Below, one piece after another: positions 37,882-49,580 of a DNA stretch of 64,000 bases. A model generated the notes under the pieces. The model was given only the letters and a program-made list of their open reading frames with translations, made no database searches and was not told where the DNA came from. This DNA comes from Antennarius striatus (Eukaryota > Chordata > Actinopteri > Lophiiformes > Antennariidae): assembly GCF_040054535.1 (NCBI RefSeq), contig NC_090796.1:12303501-12367500 (forward strand), given 5' to 3'. Position 1 is the first letter of the stretch. Every line of letters begins with the position of its first letter. The position numbers and the translations under genes are program-made.

Positions 37882-40800
37882 TAAACAGAGCGTTAGACGA
37901 CACAGGAGCAGGATGACACCACTAAGTGATTTCACAGACTCCTCCATGTTGCATCATGTCTGATGATCTCACTTTGCAAGCTGTGAATCTGGTTTCTTCC
38001 CGATTTTGTAGAGCCGTCTTGGATAATTGGTAGTTACAATGAAGCTGCTTCCCGTGCTGATCACACAAATAACAAAAGGCACCAGAATGTATTATTCATG
38101 GACTTTTCTAGCCCTACTTATACAAGACAGTGGAGGTGGAATGTTTTAAAATGTTTAGCACAATATAATCAGCTATATTTTCTTATTTTATTAGAAATAA
38201 AACTGGTTTTAAAGTATTTTAAGAAGGCATAAGACTTTAATAACCTTAAAGAGTCTGAACGCTGAGGTCCAACAAGTTCGAATCTGTTCATTCTCGGCAC
38301 ACAAGATCTTCAGGTCTTGAGTACGAACAGGGTTCCTAGAAGGCTACACATAAACACAAAAAAAACATAAAATGACGAGATTATCATGTTTCATATCAGT
38401 CAGAATTTGTAGTCTGACTCAATGATTCCAGTGGTTTTGTTTCTACTAAAAAACAGATCACAAATACATAATGTAAACATTAGGTTCATAGACTTCAAGT
38501 AATATCTTTCTGCAAATAGACAAAAAAAAACTCGTCTTACCGGTTTTATGTAAAAGGTATAATTCCACTTTTCTATGTCAGTTAAACATAACTGCATCAT
38601 TTAGTTTCATTTCTGTATCATTTACTGATACTTGCTCCTTCTAATGCAGGGACTTAATGGTGTGTTCAAGTGCACCTTAAACTCCAAACATTACATGGTT
38701 TAGTACACAAAGTGAATTGGTGCTGGCGTGGTTCATTCAATAACAACCTATAAACCCAGATCAAGATAAAGATTTACAAAAACAAGAAAAAGAATATGTT
38801 GAGTTTTTAAATAGGCCAACTCACCAACATTCATGCTCAACAGGTCACACAACAAGAATGCTAAATGAGACGTAGCGGGTTAACCCTGAGGTTAAATCGC
38901 TCTCCAGCTGTCCCCTAAATGGCTCTCGATCAGGTCTAAGGACATTTTTTCCCCAGAGGTGGCTACCTTGATGCAGAAGGTGAAATCTGAAGGCGCTCCG
39001 TAAAGTTTACGGCTGTTCACCACCGTGTACACGTTCAAGTCTTGCAGATCGGCCACACATTGCAGATGTCGAGGCTCCTAAAACACCCAAAAAAAAAACA
39101 CATCAAAAAGCAGAATTGTGTTTTAAGAACGGCATTGGGGTGTGTCATTTATGCGTTTGAAAACAATTCTGAGTCACACCGTGCACAGTGACGTACGTAC
39201 AAATAGTAAAAGTATTTATAACTGACTTGCTGACCTTGGAGGAGCCTTTAGTGGAGCAGTAGAGTCCAGAGCGCCGGAGGAAAAAGTAGACCTTCTTCCA
39301 GGCTTTGCGACTTGGTTCTTTTAAATGCAGGAAACCCTGAATCTCTGGACACGTCCCAGACTTCAGAAGGTTCTGTTGAGAACATAAGACTCATTTAGTT
39401 TTATTTTTTTCCCTAAAGTAGTAAATAAATGTGTGTATGCATTTGCTTTGACAATTTAATTTGCTTTTGGGCTGAATCATCCATTTAAGCAGGCCTGCTT
39501 GGGATTACCTGTGTCGATTAAAGCTCACCATCTCTGCTGGTTTACCTGAATCAGGTCCGATGACGTCATCCCCTTGCTGATGTCTGCACTGTCGGAAATC
39601 ATGCATTCTGGGAAGAAGAGCTGCAAGCAGAGACAAAAACACCGTCTAAAACCTGACAAACAGGAAAGAGCTTTTCACATGACAAAAGAATAGACATTTC
39701 ATCATTCATCCAATTGGGAATCTGTCATGGGCCATGATTATCTTGAATGCTCAAGGTGAGTCATTCTCCTTTGGACAAAATCTATTAGGGGAATGTAGTG
39801 ACTATAATGACTAAATTGTTCGTGAGGAGTAACTGCTTAATGGTGGAAAAGTTGGTCATGTGTGCGCAAAACCAACAGGTGTCTAATTATCACGTAGAAA
39901 CAGAAATCCTGCTGATGACTTTGCAAAGGAAGATGGGCGCGACAGAAAAACAAGCTTTTCTGAGCCTGCAAAACTTTTTCACTTTCATGTCACGGTTGAA
40001 AGTAAGTCAATTCTGAACATACGCCTCATTCTAAGCCCTAAAGGAATTACTCTGTCACGTTTAAATGAAGCAGTTCCATGTATTGTACATATGTAAGATT
40101 AAATTGATAAGTTTGACAAAAGCACGCCCAGCTCAAATTCACGTTTGTGCCTTCTGGAGGCAGTGTGGGCTCAAGAAAACCAGTTCTCGATGTGTCACAC
40201 AGTCTGACGGGACAGGCTGTCGACCAGATCTGATGTAATGAAATCCTTGAGGCGTTAAGAGAGTGTGTGTGCACCAGCACGCAACCTGCCAATCATTCAG
40301 AATCATAAAGCACTCTGGCGTCAGGCTCAAGTGTCTGGTATGTCAACGTGTTCAATAAAGAACAGCTTAATCCACCTCCTTCCTGTCTGACTTATTGCAG
40401 TTAAATGTTCAGCTATTCCGTTGCAATATGAATGAAATCAAACACCACAAAATGCATACCATTGGTTTCCTGAAGAACTCGTACTTGGCGTAGTTTTTGC
40501 AGAAAATGAGTCTTGTGTCGCCTTTGAGAGACCAGGTCGCCTGAACCTCCAGCACCACCTCGTGGTCCTCGAGACATCTCTCTGAGGACACAGGAGAGGA
40601 CCCAACGTCTCGTAAGCCATTTCACACATTTAGCTGCATTCAGGTCTTTAACTGTCTGACCTCTTACCCAGGCCCAGGGTGGGATGGAGTTCAAGGAGAG
40701 CCCAGTTTTCCTGATCGGTGCAGTGAGCCGTCTGGACCAACATCTGACAGACCTCTCTGGCTGTAGCTTCCAAAGAAACCCACAACGACCTGCCATGGCT

Positions 40801-43800
40801 GTCCTCCCCATACACCTTTATCAACTGCAAAAAAGGGGAAGAGGTGTTCACGTCTCTGAAACTGAAGCAGACGACTTTCAATCCTGCAGGTATGACGGAA
40901 GTTGCTGCTGACAAAGTAAAGTTAAAGCATTTTTTGAATCTGGATATTTTGTCTGTTTTCATTATCCGGAAGCGTGGATAAAACTTCACCATGAAAGCGT
41001 GGTTTTTAGGGAATCAATCAAGAGAACCATGTGCCATTAAGCTAGCTGTTATTTTTTTTAATCAGTGTCACAGTTGGTGGCGACGCTCCCGTTTAAAGAC
41101 ATGCGCCATCATCCATGTCCTTTAACAAATCTACAGTGTCTAAACATTTACCTGTCTGCAGCACCCAGGACGATTCTTGACCCCCTGCCAGCTGACATTT
41201 AGAGATCCACAGAGGAGGCCATCTCTACTGACTTCCTCTCTGACTTTAAACGTAACACCCACAACAGAGTTCTCTCAACAAATTCAGTCGAGCAATCAAG
41301 ACACTTTCCCCACTCGAACCTGATCGAGCTGGATGTTGGCTTTCAGAATACAGGAGATGCAGTCGCTCCAGAGCAACCCCAAACTGAGATTCTCGACTGG
41401 AAAACTCAGGCAGAGGAAATCAACGTTGCAGAGAACAACCTACTGCTCAACATCAGTAAAACCAAGGAGGTAACAGTTAATTTGAGAGAAAAAGGAAGTG
41501 GAGACACACCCGTGTCTATAAGCAGAGCTGAAGTGGAGCAAGTGGTTTTAGGTTCCTGGGAATCAAACATTAGTGTGAAGCTGTCACTCAGCTCCACCCG
41601 GCAAAAAGCTCCTCAAGGAAGATTTAGTGATTTAGTGATATTGGTGGAGTAAAGTATAAAGAAATCTAAATATCACTATTCCTACAAAGTCATGTGGTCC
41701 GATATTTACAGAGAAAGGCCTTCAAATGTCTTGTTTCAAACACAGATTTCATCATCTTATTCTGCAAGTCATCAGCTGATGAGGAATGCCAAACCAATTG
41801 TTGTTGAGTGTACAGTATATGCTGGAAGAACGATTGGAGGAGCCGCCTCTCCTGACTGCACAGGCAAAACGAAGGCTGGTTAGTTCAGGGTCAGGGAGGA
41901 CATTTCAGTTTGGATTCAGACAGCAGCACGCCTCAAACCAGAAGACAATGAACCTGCCCTACCAGAAACCTGCAGCTGTCAATCAACACATCGCGACTGG
42001 TTGGGTGGGTGCTGGCATTACGTACGACATAATGGCAATGCATCAGACAGGGAGGATTATGGAGGAGGAACATTCTCTCAGTGGAAACAACGGTGCAGAT
42101 TTATCGCTTCACTTAGAACATAAGTATGAGCCATGCTGCATTTAATTTGAATATAAAATCAGTTTGATCAGGATTAGCAATCTGCAAGATGATATTGTCT
42201 CAAAGAGTTCCTATCCCAGAACATGGAAAGTAATCAGGAACTACTCTGACATGAAACTTTCAACATTTGGTTTTGAAACGGCAGAAATCATCGGGTTTTC
42301 TGCTGTAACAATAAGAATGTTGTTTAAATGTTTTGTTTAAAAGTATTTTGGGGTTATTTTTAATTTTAAATCGGTGAACCATTTAAAAAATAATGGGATC
42401 AGATAACTACTATCAAGTAATGGAACGTCACTTTGGCCGTCACTTTACATCTCCAAAAACATCAAATTAAGTTACTTTTTCAAAATCTGCTCAGAACTTC
42501 AATGAATCCTATAAAAGGGGAAAAAAACAGACAAAAACCATAAAAAAATGACATTTTAAAAAAAGGTTTCCTCTTTGGCAAAAGTGACAAATCAACAGAA
42601 AACAATCGGGAAAGGGCTTGTTCATTTCCATCACTTGAATCACCCTGTGGTGAGAGTAGCGTGGCAACATGCCACTGCAATGACAGACATGTTTTCTCTG
42701 GCAGCGTTGTTTCAAAATAATGCAGCGCAGACATGGCAATACACGCTTTTCTGTCAGCAAGAATCAGAATCAAACTTCAACCACATGAATTCAAGTCTCG
42801 AGGATCAATTAGGTGATGCTACCTGTTGAAAGCTGCACATCTTAATGCACATCCTAAAGCTGCTTTCTTAATTTCCCTTCGGGGATCAAACCAGTATATA
42901 AAATTTAAATTTAAAAAAAATAAATAAAAAATCAGTTGGAACAGCACAGAATTTATTTGTCCAAAGATTCCATCATGAATAAGGGGGTCTGTTAAAGATC
43001 ATTGCCTTGTCATCAATGAATCAAATAAAGAGACCAAAATCCACAAAGTCTTAATGCTCAATAAAGTTAAGAAATTATAGAATATTTCTAGATCTGTGCT
43101 TAAAAGAGTAAAATCATATTGGTGGCACCTTCAGTTTTAACACAAAGTGAGGTCAGTTCGGTTTAAAGAATAAAGGAAAAATATTCATAAAAATAAACAT
43201 TGGATCTGCCCAAACTGTAGCCTGTCTATTTTTAATGAAACTATTTCAGAGAGAAACTGTGACGTAGCAGCTGCTTAAGAGCAATGTTTATTTCACTTAC
43301 ATGTTTATCACTAGACTGTGGGGGAAGTGAATTAATGAGCACCGGAGACTTTGAGGGGCTGCACAGCTCTGGGAAGGGGTTGGGTATGGATGGAGCAGAC
43401 GAAGAGGAGGGTTCCCCGCTTTTCGACCTGGAAACAATTATTGATTAAAATAAAGCATCTGTAAGTAGCCACAATTCTTTTTTTTAAACGACAACTTGTA
43501 ACTATCATAGAATCAATTACAAATTGAGGAGATGATAATCTATGTTTCTTATTGTTACTGAATCAGACGATTCAAATATTAGGGAACTACCTGCTGAATC
43601 TTCTTCCTCTGACACTGATCATATTTTCATCTGAGCATCATTTCATTTCATCTATAGAAAGGCTGTCAAACGGATTTTCACTGAGGGCCACGTCAGCATA
43701 ATGGCTGTCCTCAAAGGGCCAGATGTAACTTATAAATGTAACTAATGTAACTCAATGTAATGTAAAATAAATCTAACTACTCCTTAATGTTAAATAACTG

Positions 43801-45185
43801 AATTTATTACTTATTCAAGTTACAAACATTACAGTTGCACAGAAAAAAATGTTTTCTTGTTGCTGTTATATTTGTCTGGTTATGAAACTCACATAACTAT
43901 AGTCGATCAAAACTATCCAAGTGAATAAAGAAAAATATCAAACATAAGTTAGGAAATTATTTTTTTTCTGTTTTTGCCAGAGTTAAAATTGGCTTAATTA
44001 GTGCATTGTGGGAAATGTAGTTTTGGTCAAAGACCTTTTTTTATTTTTTTTATTTTAGACACTCTGACCTTTTATGCTCTCGCGGGCCACATAAAATGAT
44101 GTGGCGGGCCACAATGGACCTGCCCTACCAGAAACCTGCAGCTGTCAATCAACACGGGCCTAGAGTTTGACACATGTGATCTACAGTGACCAGTGGTTTA
44201 AAGATTTTTTTAATGAAACTATATTTTATATTTGCGATACATTTTGCCGGTTTTACGGGGCTCTGGGCTAAAAATGCACTTATTACGGTCTCATAAAGTA
44301 GTTATGACTAACATGTGACTGCCAACCTATCATCCAGCTCTGTTTAAGGTGCTACCAGTTTATGAGATTGTGTCCCTTCACAACAAAATAAAAGACTATG
44401 TTCATAAACTAGTCGCCCAACTTCTATGAAAAAAGACGCCTTCTAATTTTTAAAAAATTATGCTGAAAAGTTGAGATTAAATCAAAACACCTGGACTGCA
44501 CTTGTTGGTGGTTTTAGTACTTTTGTGTGATTGCAGATAATAGCAAGACTAAACTTTATTAAGAAGAAAAAAATTACAATTCTTTACATGACCTACTGTA
44601 TCCTGCCTTGATTTGGTTTTATACGACAATTATTTCATCCTGTATCAGAAATACAAGCACTGCTGACAGGTTACAGATAGTATTTCATCACAAGTGGTAA
44701 TTTTGAAGTGATGACAGTCTTACACTAAGAAAACATTTCTCATTATGGTCACAAGAAACAAATATACAGTGTCAAAGTGCAAATATAAGGAAGTGAAACA
44801 AAACCCAACTGTTCTCAGTCGCTGTAACAGAACACACACTCCCGGCCTACTTGTGACTTTAAGGTGGGGTGTAGCTGGCACAATACTTGTGTTAATAGAA
44901 ACTTCTTCAGCAGATGACTTATGGCCTGAGGTGACTTGAGTCAATAGCCCAACCTCCTCCTGTAATGACTCATGTCCAGTTGCATGAGTACTGCAGTCCG
45001 TGTTGATGTTGCTCATACCTGTTTATGGAGATGGCGATGGGCTGGGAGCGGCGTATGGGAGGTGAATCCACCACCAGAGGAGCCAGAGTCAGAGTGGAGC
45101 TCCCCAACATTGTGTCTGCTCCTCCAGACTTCTCCCCCATCTCAGAATCGAATTCTTCAGACCAGGGACCATCCAATTCCATCAT
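36250..45185 (-). CDS. grb7: grb7, growth factor receptor-bound protein 7, 14 coding exons
   Basis: Cytoplasmic adaptor of the GRB7/10/14 family that binds phosphotyrosines of receptor kinases and focal adhesion kinase. Exons in coding order: 45185-45019, 43427-43301, 40824-40677, 40581-40460, 39620-39546, 39372-39235, 39077-38967, 38343-38245, 38056-37973, 37777-37664, 36967-36910, 36811-36724, 36578-36485, 36396-36250. They total 1572 nt (523 residues plus stop), all phases agree and all donors are GT. Domains: Pro-rich motif [13 protein letters not shown] (about 70-82), RA domain (about 99-190), PH (about 225-335), BPS (about 360-412, [18 protein letters not shown]) and SH2 (about 420-515). 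The phosphotyrosine-binding arginine is in FLIRES (R449). GRB7 rather than GRB10/14 is chosen for the ending [16 protein letters not shown] and for MDDG. Human GRB7 has 532 residues. The start used is the MMELDG methionine; an in-frame upstream start is possible. Confidence 0.95.
37801..37877. repeat. (CA)n in grb7 intron 9, (UG)n in the transcript
   Basis: About 37 AC units on the plus strand. In the grb7 pre-mRNA this is a UG repeat ending about 25 nt before the acceptor of the BPS-domain exon (37664-37777), where the pyrimidine tract would normally be. Confidence 0.95.
41095..41651 (+). mobile_element. decayed LINE reverse transcriptase fragment
   Basis: A plus-strand frame around 41428-41651 reads [20 protein letters not shown], followed by [11 protein letters not shown]. 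This corresponds to the L2/CR1/Rex-type reverse transcriptase segment 'NNLLLN-x-KTKE-x-x-VDFRR ... VE-x-V-x-FLG'. Sequence to the left (from about 41.1 kb) has LINE-like pieces in shifted frames. It is inactive, with frameshifts and no complete domain, and sits antisense in a grb7 intron. Ends are approximate. Confidence 0.7.
42860..42905 (+). repeat. LINE/SINE 3' tail-like fragment
   Basis: TTAATTTCCCTTCGGGGATC followed by an AT-rich stretch resembles the common 3' tails of fish non-LTR elements. A short remnant only. Confidence 0.35.
43658..44178. mobile_element. non-autonomous hAT-like element (MITE)
   Basis: Ends are AAAGGCTGTCAAAC on the left and GTTTGACACATGTG on the right, inverted over GTCAAAC/GTTTGAC. 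The flanks are ATCTATAG (43650-43657) and ATCTACAG (44179-44186), an 8-bp target duplication with one mismatch as expected for hAT elements. Internal GGGCCAC...GCGGGCCAC sequence matches a repeat family widespread in fish. It lies in the grb7 intron between the first two secure exons and carries a foreign 45-bp insertion near its right end. Confidence 0.8.
44111..44155. repeat. 45-bp copy of 41945-41989 inside the hAT-like element
   Basis: 44111-44155 and 41945-41989 agree at 44 of 45 positions in the same orientation (only A/G at the seventh base differs). At the 44-kb site the copy interrupts the element between GCGGGCCAC and CGGGCC, where the family normally continues directly. Confidence 0.9.
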
Positions 45186-45650
45186 GTGATCTGTGGAGGA
45201 AGAGGGACGAAGGAATTGTTAGCCTCCAGCCAGTAGGTCACTCTGTGCCCCGAAGAATCGGTCCTGTAATGAGGATCAGCTCCATAAAATCCATGTGAAC
45301 TGCAACACTAAGTGTTCATGCTTACGGCAATACCACAGTCATAAAAGCTTGAGCAATCAGTAAATACCTTCCAGACGAGGCTAAGACTAAATTTACATTC
45401 AAATTTTACATGTCAACGCATCGGCCTTCTAAATATTTAAAGAAAATTAAATGTTTAAGAATTTACTATAAAATAAAGTCTGCAACATAAAATTTTTTTG
45501 ACAATTAGTGTTTTACAGTTTTTCTATTATTCATTGAAAAATATGGGGAAAATATAAAATATAGTGGTCTGTAGAAATAATGCTCTGATCACAAGAAACT
45601 TTGGAGCATAGAATAAACCTTATATAGGATCTATGAGGTATGGAAATTAA

Positions 45651-45670
45651 ACACACACACACACACACAC
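45651..45670. repeat. short (CA)n microsatellite
   Basis: About ten AC units in the first grb7 intron. Confidence 0.9.
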
Positions 45671-46081
45671 AGATGTAATTAGAACTATATAAGGTAACAT
45701 CCATCCTAGGAGCATTTTCAGCCTGCATGAGTGCATCTCAGAAAATCCACAAGAATTACACAACAAAAATGTGCTACAGTTATATATAAATGGATCCTTT
45801 GCAACCACTTCAGTGTATGTAGTCTCTTGTATTACATCTCATATTTCATTCTATTTATTCTCTGGTACAGTTTTACCTGTGTGCTCCGCCTCTTTCAATG
45901 TACTGTACTGCAAATTCAAATTACATTTCTCCCATGGCCAATCATTAAATGTACATATTAGTTTAAGAAGTTCATGCTAACTTCAGCACACCATTATTCT
46001 GAAAGACAATCCTGGTGTTAGTTGGGCTAATACTGATGATTAAGTTAAAACTTGAAATGGATTTTCATGACTAACCTCCTT

Positions 46082-46117
46082 TTGTCAACAAAATTGATTG
46101 ATCAATTTTGTTGACAA
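46082..46117. repeat. perfect inverted repeat, 17-bp arms
   Basis: TTGTCAACAAAATTGAT, a 2-base TG loop, then its exact reverse complement. Directly to the right is a LINE-tail-like sequence. Confidence 0.95.
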
Positions 46118-46180
46118 GATTTACTTTCCCTTACTTTCCCTGAGGGAACCTAAGGGATCAATAAAGTTATACTCTACTCT
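46118..46180 (+). repeat. LINE 3' tail-like fragment
   Basis: A direct repeat of TTACTTTCCC is followed by TGAGGGAACCTAAGGGATCA and ATAAAGT with ACTCT repeats, the usual end of several fish LINE families. Confidence 0.5.
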
Positions 46181-46314
46181 CTACAACCACAGTTGTTAAA
46201 TTCCACTCTACTGTCATTCTGTTTTGGAGCATGCGTCACTGGCATGCTTACAGTACTGTAAGGCTATGCCTGGTCAAAACATTGTTTTGACGTGAATGCT
46301 AACATGTTAGCATC

Positions 46315-46370
46315 ATGACATTTACAAGAGGCGTGTAAATGTCATGCCTCTTGTAACATTTACAAGAGCT
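46315..46370. repeat. nested inverted and direct repeats
   Basis: ATGACATTTACA (46315-46326) and its reverse complement TGTAAATGTCAT (46334-46345) form one hairpin. ACAAGAGGC and GCCTCTTGT (46346-46354) form an overlapping one. ACATTTACAAGAG (46318-46330) recurs directly at about 46357. Confidence 0.9.
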
Positions 46371-47444
46371 GTGACATTTGCCAAAATCATTGATTTGGGC
46401 AAATTCTTTCAGCGATATTTTTGGAGAAAAAGAAGTACTGCCTTGGATGATAGGTGTACTATCTACTAAAGATGTTTGTTCATAATCCAAAGTATTGGAA
46501 TTAATTAAAATAGACACTTTATTAATGAAAATTATTTTGTTTATCACAATGAAAAGTGAAAAACAAACTTCAATGTATTCATCAAGATGTGCCAAATCAT
46601 GCTCTGTGTTACTGGAAAGAATGGATTGATTAACAATGTGATATTTAATACCGAGCTCCCCTTCAAATGCCATTAGTTTCACTGAGAACGGGTTTGTTGT
46701 CTTATTGCCATGCAGATCATGCAGTGTGCAGAATTCCAAACACAATGCTGAGAATTCAAGTGTTCATATTCTTCTGCACCCAGCAGTGGACGGACAGTAC
46801 AGCATTAGCTTTTTTTCCCAAACTCCAGCAGGTGTTGTATTTGATTTAAAAGTGTATAAATGAGGGTATGTGTATAAATGGAGACACAAAAAGCAGTGCG
46901 ATCCAGTAAAAAAAATGCATCCTAATCCAATCTGCACCCTGATTCATCTAGTTAGGAGCATGAGAAAATAATAAAAAATCTTAGCCTCCCTCAGTTGCTA
47001 GGCTGTGATCATCAGCTGATGCGTAGATTCATCAAATAATCAATGAAGGGTCAGAAAATAATGAAGAATGACTTCAGGTATTGGCCTAAAAAACATGTTT
47101 TGCCTCAGGAGCTTTCTCAGCCGGAGAAAAGCAGCATGACTTCTGTGTGGTTCAAATCAGAAACAATCAGATTCCGATTTAATTTGATTTACGCCATTCA
47201 CACTGTCCTGGAAAACACAAGTTTGAATTACATATGAGCAGCAAAAATAAATAAAATGAAATGTGATTTGAGCTACATTTGCCTGTAGTGTGGACGTATG
47301 GCCAGCAAGTTGTTAATTCCTCAGAAAAAGACTTGAGAAATACAAACCAAGGACTTTTAAAAAACCTTTAGACCAACGCTTCATCCATCGTTTCTTTGCA
47401 GCTATTAGCCGTGCAGATGTTTGACTTGTAAACAGTCGAGTGTC

Positions 47445-47478
47445 AAAAATCACTTGAACGCGTGTTCAAGTGATTTTT
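47445..47478. repeat. perfect inverted repeat, 15-bp arms
   Basis: AAAAATCACTTGAAC, a GCGT loop, then the exact reverse complement. The surrounding 47.1-47.5 kb, with phrases such as ACGCTGTGAACGCAGC, looks like a fish MITE, but I could not fix its ends. Confidence 0.95.
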
Positions 47479-47785
47479 ACTCAGAGTCGGGAGTTTGAAA
47501 AATCCAACGCTCAAATACGCTGTGAACGCAGCATAAGTGCGACAACTCAGGTGTAAAGCATAACGAAGAACACCAGTGTCAAAATGAAGAAATTCATTAG
47601 TCTGTCCTCACCAAACCTCTACCGCCTACAATTTCACTTCAACATGATTGACACTACAATGGTAATAAAATCGGCCAACTTCGGCTGAACCTATATCATT
47701 AGATTAACTTTAAATTCGTGATTACGACCTACATGCACCTGTCTGTCTTATAGAGCTTGTTGGCATCTCGAAAGGAGAAACCTAC

Positions 47786-47950
47786 CTGTAAGCTTCGTGT
47801 CGTCACTCGGCATATTTCAACTGTTACACGTCGTGTTAAACCCACGTGTAATACTAAACTTAAAGTTTCCCTTACGTACGGCAAACCCAGCAGAAAGCAG
47901 CGCCACTACGCTCACAAATACCTACACCGTAGCGTACGGTAGGGGCGGAG
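47786..47950 (-). other. grb7: probable grb7 first exon: 5' UTR plus 28 nt of coding sequence
   Basis: On the minus strand a CpG-containing leader ends GAAGCTTACAG|gtaggt at 47786. The next exon has a good acceptor (cctccacag) that puts its first base at 45190, five bases before the MMELDG codons. An ATG at 47813-47811 (A at -3) starts MPSDDTKLT; splicing gives [17 protein letters not shown] in frame. With it the protein would be 534 residues, close to the human 532. The splice and the frame agreement are seen. Use of this ATG rather than the MMEL one is inference. The CpG-rich sequence near 47.93-47.99 kb would be the promoter. Confidence 0.55.
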
Positions 47951-49580
47951 TCTGGCCATCAGGTGTGCGCCATAAACCCGCCCCCTCCTTCCTCTGTGAG
48001 TAAATCAGAAAGTCAGATAAGGAACAGCACGCAACAATCCTGACTAAGTCAAACGAATATGAAGCTGCACAACTGAACTTTAAGTCTTTTTGAGGTGATT
48101 ATTTGTTTTAAAAAGTTAAAACAGTTTTACTTCGATAAGTACATTAATATACTGTATTGGTTATTAGTTGGGGGGGGAAACGTGCCTCCATTTAAAACCT
48201 AACAAATTCAGTAATACACAGTGGAATGAGATAACTTCCCTCCCCGTTATATAAATGTAATTAAACTAATAAAAGTGAAGACATAGAGGACTTGCCCACA
48301 GTAGACTACCTGAAAGAAATTGTCATTCCACTGAAGGATGACTGGAAGCTGTTCTATTTAATAAAGAATAAAGATCTAATGTCTCAGTTGTACGTGTTTT
48401 TCTGATTTTTATTTATTTTATTTTTAAAGGGCTTTCCTGATTTCTGGTGTCTCCTGGTTTCTGTTATCGTGTCAGTGAGCCTTAAGACGTATCGTTCAGG
48501 ATTTTTTTTTGTACACTGCCCTCTGATCAATTAAAAAAAAAAAAGTAAGTCAACAAATTAACCCTTGTTGTTTTGTACATATTTACCACAATTGAAAAAT
48601 CCATTCTCCACTTCAAGTCCTATTATCTTTAAAAAAGAAATAAACACACAACTATAATTTTATCATAGAAGAGGTGTAATGCGTCTCATTTTGAATGGCC
48701 ACTTTCTTTGACTGGAGAAAACCATAACCTAATGATGGCTCCCCCTTGTGGTTAAAACAGACGAATCAGAAAAAGGCTGGCGACAACTCGTTTTTCTTGA
48801 CTTTCAAATAGACCTGAGCAAAGTTTGTCTAGGTATTCAATAAAAAAAGGTTAAATATTCACCAAACTGTGACCATCTGGTAGCAAGAAACATTGCACGA
48901 AATTTGAAGTCAGTGTTTCCTCCTCTGACTTCTTGCTGTGGTGACTTTCGAGAAGTCAGTGAAGGAAACACTTCTAAAACATACCTCCTTTTCAGGAAAA
49001 GTGTCTGAATGGGTAAGGAACATGCCAACTGTCAGATCTAAAAATTAACAATCCTTAAACTTATGTTGGTCATTTCCCTTAATTTTATTAGTCTACACTA
49101 CCAAAACTCAGAGGTGAATACTTATTATTGAGAATTTAAATCCTTTCTTGCATGTCCTGATGGTACTTTACTGTCCTAAGACAATAATCAAAGGGAGAGT
49201 TCAGAAAATACCAAACCAGTTTTTCGCTTTAAGTAGATTTTTGGCTTTCCAAGACAACGATGACATTTTAAGTTTTTATATGCTAATATTTAGTAAGTCA
49301 TTCTACCATTTTCAACTTTAAATTTAGCATATCAATAAAAGATTTACCAAATGACTCTTAAAAGACAAAGTATATCTGATTAAATGATAAGACTTTGACA
49401 TCAGAATTAGAAACTAGAGATAATTTAAGTTTTATTCAATCTTTTACAATGACAGCTTTTAAAAAATTTTGTTAAAGACGCCTTTTAGGTAATATTGAGC
49501 AAAAATCTAACTATGACCTCAGAACAGAAAGAGAAAGCAGAGAAGTGAAACAAAGGCTCCAACGGTTGGATCAAATCATG
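47951..49580. other. intergenic region between grb7 and arf2
   Basis: AT-rich, no recognised gene. A 46-codon plus-strand open stretch ending at 48405 was noticed but has no start or splice support. Confidence 0.5.

Noticed and set aside
38400..38600. Minus-strand frame with [13 protein letters not shown] and a gtaaga donor, seen as a grb7 exon
   Set aside because: The exons at 39077-38967 and 38343-38245 join directly in phase and match the family without a gap, so no exon fits between them.
46299..46745. 148-codon minus-strand open frame
   Set aside because: Crosses the nested palindromes, AT-rich, no family match, no splice or promoter context.
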